Origin: Trichobilharzia regenti
Lineage: Eukaryota > Platyhelminthes > Trematoda > Strigeidida > Schistosomatidae
Length of the DNA stretch: 64,000 bases
NCBI GenBank assembly: GCA_944472135.2
Contig: OX235265.1
Coordinates: 94,768,984-94,832,983, forward strand
Direction of reading: 5' to 3'
This document shows, in pieces, positions 1-10,393 of this stretch. The position numbers and the translations under genes were made by a program. The notes under the pieces were generated by a model that saw nothing but the letters and a program-made list of their open reading frames with translations, searched no databases and had not been told where the DNA came from. Every line of letters begins with the position of its first letter. Position 1 is the stretch's first letter.

Positions 1-535
1 ACCTGAACCATGATTTGGAGTGTACGCAGACGTCGATTATAGTCAGTAGAGGACTACTGTAAATCCTTTCGCTGACGCTCTCACCATGTCTCTGCACCGA
101 TGTCTGTTGTTCATCGGATATCTTGACCAAGTCCATATTTCATAGGCTCACTTGAATTCATGTGTCCGCAGACTCACCTTTCGGTCAATCTAGTCAAAGA
201 CAATCGAGCCTGAAGTTTTGGTGGGCTTTGCATTGCGAATTAGTTGACGCTTATGGTGAGTCATTAGAATTGACGATTTCCTTGTGCAGGTAGAACTCTA
301 TGAACAGGTGGACAATCAGAATCACCAGAATAACGTTCAGACATTGAATAACGCGAAGAAATCTGGTTGGGCAATATCTTCATCCTGCTCGCGTCAAGCA
401 TTTATTAGGAAAACCAGCTCACATGGATAAATTTGGTGATGAAGCTACAATAGTGACCTAATTTTGGTGAAAACTAACTGGATTCCACTCTGTCTTTTAT
501 AAATATCAACTCAGTAACTATATATCGAGGGCTCT
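1..535. other. Intergenic DNA, nothing recognised
   Basis: I see no open frame with protein similarity, no tRNA-like boxes and no repeat shared with the rest of the window in this stretch. It flanks the truncated end of the RTE fragment that follows. Confidence 0.5.
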
Positions 536-1660
536 CTTCTATTAGTTTCCAAGTGTCCGTAGTGAGCCACTGTTTGTCCTGTCTCTTCTTTCTGCCTAGA
601 ACTTCCATGCACGTTTGACTCCACACCGTTTTCAAGTTGTTCCAGTGCTTTCCGACGCTGACCTTTTCGTTGGTGTTGATTTGTGTCTCGGCTTTTTCCT
701 TTATGCTTGCAATGAAGATGTCCTTTGTAGCCTGGTCCTTCAGCTTTTGAGTGTTGAACTTGGCTTGTGGTCTATCTGCAGATCATGTTTCCCTGAAAGC
801 TTTTAATTTGATTTGGATTGTCCCTTGTACGAGATAGTGGTGTGAGCCAACGTCTGCTCCTCTTCTTACGTTTGTGTCCAGTAGGCTGCGCCTCCACTTC
901 CTTGAGCACCATTGAGATGAAGTCGATTTGGTTTTTGGTTTGCCCGTCTGGTGACACCCATGTAGCCTTGTGGATATCTTTGTGCTTGTATACACTGCCA
1001 CCAATCACCAGTTCGTTGAAGGCGCAGAAGTCGGCGAAGAGTTCTCCGTTTTCATTCATTTCTCCTAGAGCTTCTCTACCCATGGTGAGTTCCCTTCCCG
1101 TATTGTCTGGTCCCAGTTTGGCGTTCATGTCTCCCATTAGTATTTTCATGTCGCCAGCTGGAGTATTGTCCATTGTTGCCTGTAGTTGCCTGTAGAATTC
1201 TTCTTTCTTTTCGAGGTCTGCGTTGTTTGTGGGTGCATAACATTGTATGATTGACACTTTCCTTCCTTTGGAGTTGAATCTGGCGGTCATTATCCTAGAC
1301 GAAATCGCCTCCCATTGCGTCAGGGCTTCCGTTGCCGTTGGTGACATCATGATAGCCACGCCCTCGATGTGCATGTGGTTATCTTCTGTGTGACTGGAGT
1401 AGATCACTGACTCACCCGTTGGCAATTTGGTGAGTCCACTCCCATTCCATCTGCCTTCACATATTCCTAGTACTTGAATTCCGTATCTTTTCATCTCCAT
1501 GGCGATCTGGGCAGCTTTCTCAGTCTCTTGCATAGTTGGGACGTTCCATGTCCCCACACAGACTTTTTCTTTGGGTGCAAAGAGATTCATAGTACTGAAG
1601 TTTCTGTAGCAATTTTGTTTACAGGGTGGGGTTGCTAGCCTCACGCCTGAGAAAGGAATG
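536..1660 (-). mobile_element. RTE-clade non-LTR retrotransposon, 5' part (endonuclease), truncated
   Basis: On the minus strand this begins with an RTE 5' leader (about 1660-1590), runs through the apurinic-endonuclease-like domain, and breaks off near 536 before the reverse transcriptase. Reading past the frameshift near 870, the segment 810-540 still encodes the linker after the endonuclease (ending around LGRKKRQDKQWL and DTWKLIEE). The same linker is seen in the RTE copy at 46.1-46.4 kb. The leader shares about 40 bp with the body of the tRNA-headed SINEs in this window. RTE elements of schistosomes (SR2 type) are abundant, so the clade call rests on endonuclease motifs and the shared 3' halves elsewhere. 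No target duplication was found. Confidence 0.85.
772..1644 (-). pseudogene. RTE endonuclease domain (EEP/APE fold), frameshifted
   Basis: The longest frame is 290 residues. Endonuclease/exonuclease/phosphatase motifs appear in order: GTWNV near the start, GICEGRWNGSG, EGVAIMMS, QCYAPTNN, the catalytic loop MGDMNAKLG, and TWVSPDGQTKNQIDFI. In the family this domain nicks target DNA to prime reverse transcription. After GHKRKKRSRRW the frame is wrong: the expected C-terminal motif (GSDHYLV in relatives) lies in another frame as GSHHYLV. The catalytic Asp is therefore replaced by His as well as being out of frame. The copy is inactive. The ATG chosen by the open frame is in the leader; the conserved protein begins near the MNLFAPKEKVCVGTWNV segment. 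Confidence 0.85.
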
Positions 1661-3498
1661 ACTACATTAAGACAGAGTTTAGAGAGAAGCGACTTTTCGG
1701 GTTGCTCCCCTCAAAATCGGAAAATAACGGACAAACAATGAGAACAGCACCAACAAAAGGAGACAGTTCACAGAAAAAGGGCAAAAAGCGACAACAACTA
1801 TACAATACAACAACATGCACTATAGTTCAGCACAGTTAACTAAAATGATAACTCAACCATAAACTCACTGACTTGGAGCAACTTGAACATGTAAATCCAA
1901 CAATATATACAATTATAGATGTGTTTATGTTTAAAAATTCCACAAATCCAAATAGTTAGTTATATGTATTATCTGTCAATAAGATTGTATTTTTTGGATT
2001 CAGTGTTCGAAAGGTTAATAATTGTGATAGTTTCCGCAAACTCTTGGCATAAAATTTTACAGAAATAAGAGTTTTTATTTATAAGCAAAATGTAGCGCAG
2101 TAGTCGAAAAGCGCGGTCAGATAATGTGCACAAACTATGCACAAACTACACCATATCATGAAATTCAACGACCAGATTGAAAGGAGTCTATATGAGAAGA
2201 TCAGGATTTGACAAAATAATTTAATTTGATCGATGCCTCGCAAGAACTGTTAGCTAAGCCACATAAGTAAATCCATTTGAGCGGTGTAACTCGAGTTATC
2301 TGAACTTGAGAATTCAGCTGAAAGCAGAATGACTGACTTTAGGAAAATGAATAGATTGGAGGAAATTTAGGAGTCGTAGTTCATGCACCAACACCCAATT
2401 CCACAAAAGGAAGAAAAAGAGCTACTGTGCTAAAATCAGTAAAATTAAACGCAGGGGTTGGCTGATCCCTGAATCTATGTTCCTCGAATGTACACTAAAC
2501 CCTTTCATCATGGATGACTCAGTACCAGAAACAGAAATATGTAGAATATTATCGCCAGTAAATTCGAGGAATGACAAGTAATGGAAATGTAAAATTGAGT
2601 CAGAAAACGTTATCTGGGCTAATCGATGACATCATGAGCACGTTTCACAAATAGCACCTCCAGCACCATGAGGATTTTCATCAACAACTGCCTTCGTTCT
2701 ACACTTAAGATCACATGACCAGTCAGGAATAATATGCACGAAGTAACTGTTACAGCAAAACAGCCAACAGTCTGCCGCTCGACGAAAATTCAGAGTGAAA
2801 TGTATGTGGCCTAAGTATGCTCTGAAGATGGCTTCAGCTAGCATCCAACACCATTTCCTCAAATAGTAGTTAGACGACACGTGATCACTTGGTCATTCAA
2901 TAATTACGTGGATAAGAATATGGAAGGGGAAAGTGAAAAATGAAGTGTCAGGGGTTGAACCAACTTAAAGTGATGATGGTAAACCAAGTGAAGTTGTGAC
3001 AGTGAAGCTGTGAGTAAGGCATGGACTGCATCGAACATTGACAGTTGCTCATACAGCGCCGACTAACAAATAGTGTGCTGAGCTAAGGTTCATTCTAATA
3101 TAAAAAGCAAACTCGCAAAGCCTGTACTCACTCAGACAGCCAAAATTTATTTCTTTCAAAAGAGTATATTTCAGTGGATATTGAAAGTATTTAGAAATTT
3201 CATTTTAATAAAATGGAAATCAATAAAACTCTGATGCACAAAATGGTGAGTAGCAATCTTCATTCACTTTCTACAGTTTTTTCATGTTCTCCAAATTTTA
3301 GTTGGGCAGAAACCTGGACCGTTGACTGGATGAGCTTCTATGTTGTTACTGAAATAAATCGTCAAACAATTACAAAGAAATCTACAATCAGCTTTGTTTT
3401 TTCGCACATTGAATAACTAGTATTGGTAGACAGAGATAATGCGTAGAAAAATTTAGATGCTCCTCGTTTAACTGTTATTTTCTGTGGTATATATCAGT
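1661..3498. other. AT-rich intergenic DNA
   Basis: No coding similarity, tRNA boxes, LTR-like ends or internal repeats that I can support. The small open frames here are of the size expected by chance in AT-rich DNA. Confidence 0.5.
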
Positions 3499-3815
3499 TC
3501 ACCTACTCATTTGGAGCCAGATACATTAATCGTTCGACCCGTATCCTGCCTGAAAAGGTTCGAGAACACTATCCCCCACATAATTTAAGGAAGGAATCAG
3601 TTCTCCTTAAGGAGTACGATATTCCACTATCCAGCGAGCACCGGCCATTCCATCTAAACAAACTCCTCGTTCCATGTAATCTGCTAAGTGAAGAACAACC
3701 TATCAATAACAAAACGCTGTCTTCTCCTTTGCATTGCGGAAGTATTAAAGATTCATTTAGGGAAACCGGAGATATGCGTACAAAAGGAAGTTATTCAATC
3801 ATATCTAATATCATG
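3499..3815 (+). pseudogene. GIY-YIG-like fragment (second PLE family), tentative
   Basis: An open stretch translates to a segment containing GARYINRSTR, then LPEKVREHYPP. This resembles the GIY-YIG nuclease core of Penelope-type proteins, where a YIGR(S/T) motif is followed by a short helix ending in an EH motif. Here the glycine of the YIG triad is Asn, so the nuclease would be damaged. The rest of the frame, including VLLKEYDIPLSSEHRPFH, matches nothing I know. It directly abuts the 3' end of the PLE copy at 3919, and the frame runs on into antisense PLE sequence. It could instead be a chance frame. Confidence 0.35.
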
Positions 3816-3834
3816 GCTACAGTTGTGTTTATTT

Positions 3835-5823
3835 CTACTCACCTGATTTTAATTTGTTTGACTTCATATCTATGTATGACTGTCGTATCTCTTTGGGACT
3901 CGTACGTAACTCGGTATTCGAGTCATTCCTATTGCATGTGTTGGGTGTAGACTCGATGAACAAGGATTCAGTAATCAACCTCTCTCTCCACCTACCTAGA
4001 TTACTTTTTAGAATTTTAACCCTCTCCCACCCTATTGTGTGGTTGTGTGTTAGCGCATGCATTGCAATTGCTGAGCTTTTTTCTAAATTATTTATCTTCT
4101 CGGGGTCAACCATTCTTACCTTAGCTAAATTTTTATGCTCTGACAATCTGACTACCCCTGACCTACTAGTTCGACCTATGTAGTTGACCTCACAGTCATT
4201 GCATGGTATTTTGTAAATAATATTATTTTGTCTAATTGGGTCAACTGGGTCCTTTAACCTACAAAGCTTGTCCCTGAGTGAGTTTGTAGGTTTAAATGCC
4301 ACCCTAATTCCTATTTTATTCAGAATCCTACGTAGTGTCTCAGATGTCCCCTCTTTATATGGTATAACTGTGGATGACTTATATTCTTTCTTATTTATAT
4401 TATTATTACTAGTTTCACAATTATTTTTATTTTGTTTTTGGCCTTTAGTGATCTTCCTAATGAATTTTATAGGATAGTTATTCAACACCAACGCTTCTTC
4501 TATCTGTTTTAATTCATCATTTAGATCGTTTTTTGTGCTACTTAGTGCCACTGCTCAGTTTGTTAAACATTTAACTAAGCCTGCCTTAACAGTTAAAGGA
4601 TGAGACGAATTAAAGTCTAAATATCTATTAGAATGCGTTGGTTTTCTATAAACACTAGTGTGTAGTTTGCCTTCTTCTATTCTTTTTATCTTACAATCTA
4701 ACATAGCTAATTCTCCTTGTTCATTTTCTGATTCAAATGTGAATTTTATTCCCTCAACTTGTGAGTTTATGTGTGTCAAGAAGCTAGAGATGTGTTCTGT
4801 TTTTAACACAGTGAAAGTGTCATCCACATATCTCCACCATATTTTCGGAGTAGGGTTAAATGTATTGAGGGCACTATTTTCCCAGCTGTCCATAAATATG
4901 TCTGCTACGATAGGGGATATTGGTGATCCCATTACTACACCTTCTGTTTGTCTATATATTTTGCCTTGGAACTTAAAGATAGTAGATGTGAGGCATAACT
5001 GAATCCCTAAAATAATTTCTTCAATGGACAGCTTTGTCCTATGACTGAGTTCCGGATCCGCAGTTAATTCTTTTTTAACTGCTTCTAAGGCCATATTAAC
5101 TGGTGTATTAGTATAAAGACCAGTTATATCAAAACTAACCATTGTTTCATCATTCGCTAGTTGAATGTCATTTAGTTTATTTTTCATCTCATATGAATTA
5201 GTTAATCTAGAGTTTGAACGATTTCTAATGGGGCATAGTATTGGAGCTAAGTGTTTTGATAATTCATACGTGGGGGTATTTCTAAAATCTACTATTGGTC
5301 TTATGGGGTTACCTGGCTTATGTATTTTTATAGTACCATATATTCTACTAGCATTATTAGTTTTAGGCATTAAATTAAACCATTTAGACTCACCCAGTGA
5401 TGGCTTCATTCTGCGTATTAGTTCCGCTGTAGATTTCTTAACCTTATTCATTAATGTATCTACAGGCTTCTTAATTTCCCCATATGGACCCGTTTGAATA
5501 TGTTCAGTAACTTTTTTGATGTAGTCAGATTTATCTAAAACTACGGTGGCGTTTCCTTTGTCAGCTTTTGCGATGACAATGTTTTTATCTTGTTTAAGAC
5601 TAATTAAAGCTTCCCTTTCCGATTTTGTTAAGTTTGATTTTGTTTTCTTTTGATTTTTTAGGGTTAATGCACATTGTGCTCGAACCTCTTCTGCTGTAGT
5701 CTTATCTATTGAGTTTAGTGCTGCTTCTATGTTAGGAATGACGTCCTCTGGTTTTAATTTATTAACTGATACGTTGAAGTTTAGTCCTTTTTCAAGTACA
5801 TTTATCTCATTACAAAATACCAT
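3835..5823 (-). pseudogene. PLE reverse transcriptase + GIY-YIG endonuclease, one nonsense codon
   Basis: Two collinear frames (4555-5823 and 3835-4551) are one protein split by a single in-frame stop. In the intact sister copy the codon is CGA in TNRAVALSS; here it is TGA, which fits a CpG transition. RT motifs: RPIVDFRNTPTYEL, SFDITGLYTNTPV (motif A), EGVVMGSPISPIV (motif B), WWRYVDDTF (motif C with the DD pair). The C-terminal endonuclease shows YKIPCNDCEVNYIGRTSR and a downstream SEHKNLA block. The first codons at 5823 are antisense GIY-YIG sequence from the inverted neighbour, so that start is not the real one. The last 27 residues (after RNDS) come from flanking DNA. Confidence 0.9.
3919..5811 (-). 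mobile_element. Penelope-like element, copy 1 (truncated at both ends)
   Basis: This minus-strand copy of the same PLE as at 26.2-28.0 kb covers the reverse transcriptase and GIY-YIG endonuclease. Its 3' end is cut near 3919: the last codons and the 3' untranslated region seen in other copies are replaced by unrelated sequence. Its 5' end at about 5811 meets an inverted, 5'-truncated copy of the same element on the plus strand, with a short shared stretch (TTACAAAATACCATG) at the join. Head-to-head composites of this kind are typical of Penelope elements. Confidence 0.9.
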
Positions 5824-6359
5824 GCAATGACTGTGAGGTCAACTACATAGGTCGAACTAGTAGGTCAGGGGTAGTCAGATTGTCAGAGCATAAAAATTTA
5901 GCTAAGGTAAGAATGGTTGACCCCGAGAAGATAAATAATTTAGAAAAAAGCTCAGCAATTGCAATGCATGCGCTAACACACAACCACACAATAGGGTGGG
6001 AGAGGGTTAAAATTCTAAAAAGTAATCTAGGTAGGTGGAGAGAGAGGTTGATTACTGAATCCTTGTTCATCGAGTCTACACCCAACACATGCAATAGGAA
6101 TGACTCGTCACTCATACCTGATATATGGAAAATACTATTACCAATCAAATCAAGTGAAAATCAAGAGAAAAACAATGGAACTATATAAATGAATTTAGGA
6201 AGTCGTGTGATTACCTTGATATGATTATGAGCAATAAATTGTGCTCGAAACGTCATCAGTAAACATTACTGTATAACACTGTGAGACTTTATAAAAAAAC
6301 AAAATTTACCCATAATGGAATTACACTCTACCACAGTGCACAAGTTTTATTCTTATATC
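5812..6359 (+). mobile_element. Inverted 5'-truncated PLE fragment (GIY-YIG end plus 3' UTR)
   Basis: The plus-strand sequence encodes only the last part of the PLE protein (from about YKIPCNDC through YIGRTSR to the stop at about 6188, ending EKNNGTI). It then carries the element's 3' untranslated region to 6359. The end matches base for base, as far as read, the 3' end of the copy at 26210. It lies head-to-head with copy 1. The right border falls inside an RTE 3' segment, so the composite appears to have landed in, or recombined with, RTE DNA. Confidence 0.85.
6214..6268 (+). ncRNA. Hammerhead-ribozyme-like motif in PLE 3' region, degenerate
   Basis: A hairpin (GAGCA...TGCTC) is followed by CGAAAC and then GTC and ATCAG. 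That is the 3' half of a type I hammerhead with a very short stem III. The 5' half should read CTGANGA but reads ATTATGA, changing core positions C3 and G5. PLEs are known to carry hammerheads, so this looks like a variant or decayed one. The identical sequence occurs in the other two PLE 3' ends of the window. Confidence 0.4.
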
Positions 6360-6366
6360 AATGGGT

Positions 6367-6657
6367 CAAAATAATACTTCCAAAAGGCTGCAGACCTTTA
6401 TTAACAACTGTCTTCGCTCAATACTGAAGATCAGATGGCCGGAAAGAATCACCAACAAGGAATTATGGGAACAAACAAAGCAAGAACCAATCGCCCAACA
6501 AATATGCAGGAGAAAGTGGAGATGGATCGGACGCTCGCTGAGGAGACCGCTGGGTGACATCGCGCGCCAAGCCCTCGAGTGGAACCGGAAAGGGAAGCGG
6601 CGTGTGGGACGTCCAAGGGTGACATGGAGGAGATCGTGTGAGGAGGAGTTGAAAGAA
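6367..6657 (+). mobile_element. RTE 3' segment A (C-terminal coding fragment)
   Basis: The plus-strand frame encodes the conserved C-terminus after the RTE reverse transcriptase: SKRLQTFINNCLRSILKIRW, then RRKWRWIGRSLRRP and a basic KGKRRVGRPRVTWRR tail. Over about 275 bases it is identical, by eye, to 8992-9270, so the two are recent duplicates or halves of one event. It ends at a GGAGTTGAAAGA sequence that is repeated at the start of the gypsy pol fragment. Confidence 0.85.
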
Positions 6658-6685
6658 AGGAGTTGAAAGACCTGATGCTAGTCGT

Positions 6686-8551
6686 TTGGCACCTCTAATT
6701 CAAGCACCGTCACCTAATAATATGTCATCGTTGAGATCATGGATAGGTACTCTTCAGTTTTACTCCAGATTCATTCCCAACTTCACTCAACGGTTATCTC
6801 CACTTTTTGAGATGGTCTCCAGTAAACAGTTTAAGTGGGAACAACAACATGAGAATATCTTGCGAAAAACTTTGGAGTTTCTTAATAAACAAGCTTTCTT
6901 AAGACCTTTTTCATCGAAAGATAAGTCTGTTCTCACTACAGATGCTTCTCCTATGGGTATAGCTGCAGTACTTGAGCAAAATGGACAACCTGTTATTTGT
7001 ATTTCAAGACGTCTAAGTAAGAGTGAACAAGGGTACTCACAAACCCAAAAAGAAGCTTTAGCAGTTGTATGGGCAATAAGACGCTTGCACAAGTATCTCT
7101 TTGGTACTAAGTTTCACATAGTTACTGATCATCAAGCTTTGAAATTCATTTACAATCCAGAAAAATCTTTGAATAAATCATCTGCTGCTATGGTTCAGAG
7201 ATGGAGTTTAGAACTAAGTGCATATGATTACACTATTGAACATAGATCGGCAAAGGATATACCTCATGCAGACTTCTTATCTCGTTATTCATTATTTGAA
7301 AATGTTGCTAATGATACTGATTGCTTATTAGTCCAGCCGTTACCGGTGGATCGAGTTCGACTTATAAATGATACTCGGAAATATTACGGATGTGTTATAA
7401 ATGCAACAAAAAGAGGTTGGAATGTTCAGTGTAAGCGAAGATTTCCGGACTTTTATAAGCGAAGAGATGAGATTTCAGTCCATCCTGAAGGATTTCTATG
7501 TCTGAATGACAGAATTATTATTCCTCCAACATTAAGATCTGCAATTTTGGACGATCTACATTCTGCTCATCTAGGAGCTGATAAGATGAAATCATTAGCA
7601 CGCCTAACATGCTGGTGGCCGGAAATTGATGCTGACATTAACAAAAGATCAAAGAGCTGTTCTAGCTGTTTACATAAAATGTCCTATGGGAAGTCATCGT
7701 GGACACCGTGGCCTGCATCTTGTGAGGTTTGGCAGCGTGTTCATGCAGATTACTGTGGTCCATTCTTAAATTCATATTATGCTTTAGTTATTGTGGATTC
7801 TTATTCTAGATGACCAGAAGTCATCATTACAGATAGTCCTAATGCCAAATTCACTCACAGAGCGTTGAGAAAGACATTTAGTCGAGAAGGAATTCCAGAT
7901 GTCTTAGTTACTGACAATGGTACTCATTTTACGGAGAAGAACTTCAATGATTGGCTCAAACATATAGGTTGTCGTCATTTGTACACAGCACCACGTCATC
8001 CGCAGTCAAACGGGTTGGCAGAAAATTTCGTACGAACATTAAAGAGTGCTATAGCATCAATGAGTCCTAAAAATTTTGATGAGCTAGAGAGATGTGTGGA
8101 TAACTTCTTACTTCAATATCGCAATGCGGAGCATACAAGTACCCGTGAAAGTCCTGCAAAACTATTCAAATCCCGAATTCTCAGAAAGCATCTGATGTCC
8201 ACGACTTCTGATGTACATTATTACAGAGGGAATGATTATAGACCTTCTATTGGTATCATACTACAAAGAATGGGAAATCGAATGGTGAAGATATTAGACA
8301 TCGAAGATAACTCAGTTCATAACAGACACTTGGATCAAGTAAGAATAAATGAGGTAGGTCGTTCCGATTATGATTATAATGACTCCGCTACTAATCCCGA
8401 CTTTGTAGATAATTCAGAAATAAGTCTAGATGATACTGATGGAAATGATATCACCGAATCAGTTAGAAGATCGCAGAGACTGGCAAGCAAACCGCGATAT
8501 CATTATAAATACGCAAGGAGAAATTCAACGTGTGGCGGATGTGGTGATTGA
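6686..8551 (+). pseudogene. Gypsy pol fragment: RNase H and integrase, one nonsense codon
   Basis: The frame is open from the junction to 7813, stops at TGA where relatives have Trp (SR-stop-PEV), and is open again to 8551. In order: RT thumb/connection (SWIGTLQFYSRFIPNF), RNase H (LTTDASPMGIAAVLEQ, EALAVVWAIRRLHKYLFG, VTDHQAL), HHCC zinc motif (HSAHLGADKM ... CSSCLHKM), then the integrase DDE core: HADYCGP, VTDNGTHF, and the Glu in SNGLAENFVR. Integrase would insert cDNA. The RT active site and Gag are missing, so the copy cannot act alone. The C-terminal RRSQRLASKPRYH tail is basic. Confidence 0.88.
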
Positions 8552-8732
8552 CTAATTATATCTTTGTATTGTTTAAATACTTACTGTTGATTGTTAATAT
8601 TTTCATATATGAATTGCATTCTAATTCCGCTAAATAAAAATTCCGGATTGCTGCCCTCTCTGAGTTTTGGTTTCATTCGTATAATTCCGTCAGATCGAAA
8701 TACTAATACTTCAAGTACAATAAATTACTACA
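8531..8732 (+). repeat. Putative 3' LTR of the truncated gypsy element
   Basis: The sequence begins TGTGGCGGATG, ends AAATTACTACA (TG...CA) and has two AATAAA-like signals near its end. It lies between the pol stop codon and RTE DNA. No 5' LTR exists to confirm the ends, and a start at 8540 is also possible. The pol stop lies inside it. Confidence 0.5.
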
Positions 8733-9400
8733 GTTAATCACCACCAACGGGAGGGATTTGAAAGAGGTTACTGCATTCACTCATCTAGGGAGCATTGTCT
8801 CAACTACAGGAGGAGCGGACGAGGATGTCAAATCGAGCGAGAATCGGGAAGGCGAGAAACACATTCATCAGCCTGAAATCAATCTGGAAATCTTCGTCAC
8901 TCAGCATCACCAACAAAATTCGGATTTTCAATATAAACGTAAAGTCAGATCTTCTATACGGATCAGAAAGTTGGCGGGTCAAAAGAATATTTCCAAAAGG
9001 CTGCAGACCTTTATTAACAACTGTCTTCGCTCAATACTGAAGATCAGATGGCCGGAAAGAATCACCAACAAGGAATTATGGGAACAAACAAAGCAAGAAC
9101 CAATCGCCCAACAAATATGCAGGAGAAAGTGGAGATGGATCGGACGCTCGCTGAGGAGACCGCTGGGTGACATCGCGCGCCAAGCCCTCGAGTGGAACCG
9201 GAAAGGGAAGCGGCGTGTGGGACGTCCAAGGGTGACATGGAGGAGATCGTGTGAGGAGGAGTTGAAAGAATATGGATAAACATGGATGCAGGCGAAAAGT
9301 ATAGCAGAAGACAGAAGAAAATGGAGACGTGCAGTTGAAGACCTATGTTCCACTAGGAACCCAAGAGAGCAATAATAAAAAATAAATAATAATAAGCTAA
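8733..9400 (+). mobile_element. RTE 3' segment B with 3' tail
   Basis: The segment starts in the linker after the RT (GREGFERGYCIH region, frame-disrupted), runs through the C-terminal block SKRLQTFINNCLRSILKIRW to the stop near 9279, and ends with the RTE 3' UTR. That UTR contains GACCTATGTTCCACTAGGAAC and an AATAATAAAAAATAAATAATAA tail. RTE elements usually end in short simple repeats like this. The 3' end resembles the tails of the window's SINEs. The reading frame is broken between 8800 and 8985. Confidence 0.85.
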
Positions 9401-9421
9401 CAGACTCTAAGGTCCACCACA

Positions 9422-9442
9422 AAATTAGTGATCCCGTTCAGG
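9422..9442 (+). promoter_or_regulatory. Primer-binding-site-like sequence of gypsy A
   Basis: AAATTAGTGATCCCGTTCAGG follows the LTR remnant and aligns with the equivalent site of the complete element at 38562-38582. One change affects the usual TGG start (TAG here). Confidence 0.5.
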
Positions 9443-9559
9443 ACACGGATTATTTTCACGTACCTATATACTTATTTTTGCCATTTTGTATATTCATTGC
9501 GATTTTGTGTGTGGTCTTATATTTGTGTCCTATTTCGCACTAACATTCTCATACGTATA

Positions 9560-10393
9560 ATGTCGTCACCTCAGTCCGGTACCTCAACCGAGCAGACAAC
9601 TAGTAACGCGACAAATGCCACAATAAATGCCATCACTGGTTTCCGTTTACCGCAGTATGGTTTCGCAGAACCCAGGATTTGGTTTGCAGTAATTGAGCCG
9701 TTGCTAGAAGCACGGGGCATTAAGTCCCAGATAGCCAAATATGGTGTAGTGCTGGCAGAACTCCCTCCGTCAGTTTTGACAGAAATCAGCGACTTCATCG
9801 AAAACCCCCCGACGGAAAACCAATTTGAAAAACTTAAAGCCCTCCTTATACAACGCACCAGTTTGTCAGATGAGAAAAAAATCCAACAGTTACTCACAGG
9901 CTGTGAACTAGGCCCACGTAAACCATCCCAGCTCCTCAGGTACATGCGCCAGTTAATCGGACACCATAAAGTAGACGAGGTAGTGCTGAAACAGGTGTGG
10001 TTGCATCGTTTACCTTAAAATGTCCAGCAAATTTTAATCATCTCAGGAAAGTCGTATGACTTAGACCCACTAAATTACATGGCAGATAGTATTATGGATG
10101 TTCTATCTGATAACACCATAGGTCACAAAGCATCTGATAGTGCAGACTTAGCGGCAAGGATTGACAAGTTGGAAACTAATAGGTCTGATCGACGAGTCCG
10201 GAGACGGAGTTCACAAGCAAGGTCACCATCACGACGCCGATCTCTCTCACGACAGCGTTCCCACACGTCTTCTCGGGACAGAAATATATGTTGGTATCAC
10301 AAGAAGTTTGGACGTCATGCCCTGAAATGTGTAAAACTGTGCATCTTTAAAGAAGCTAATCAGGCTCAGGGAAACGTCTCAGCCAGACAGTGA
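9560..10393 (+). pseudogene. Gag of gypsy A (CHCC knuckle), interrupted
   Basis: Gag starts at ATG 9560 (MSSPQSGTS). It stops at TAA 10018, where the relative at 35.9-38.2 kb continues with NIQQVL, and the frame resumes to 10393. It contains FRLPQYGFAEPRIWF, a Ser/Arg-rich RNA-binding stretch (RRRSSQARSPSRRRSLSR) and the knuckle CWYHKKFGRHALKC with a final Cys (C-X2-H-X9-C-X3-C). CHCC knuckles mark the CsRn1/Kabuki/Boudicca clade; most gypsy elements have CCHC. Gag would package RNA in the cytoplasm. The frame shows one nonsense codon, and the start is supported by the paralogue's MSSNTS start. Confidence 0.82.

Larger units (their letters stand above)
6659..8732 (+). mobile_element. Ty3/gypsy retrotransposon, 5'-truncated (RNase H, integrase, 3' LTR)
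   Basis: Only the 3' part of the element is present: the end of the RT, RNase H, integrase and a putative 3' LTR. The 5' boundary is a junction with RTE DNA through a shared 12-mer (GGAGTTGAAAGA at 6645-6656 and 6659-6670). The downstream flank is also RTE DNA. The pol sequence resembles gypsy proteins often annotated K02A2.6-like and differs clearly from the CsRn1/Boudicca-like elements in this window. Confidence 0.85.
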
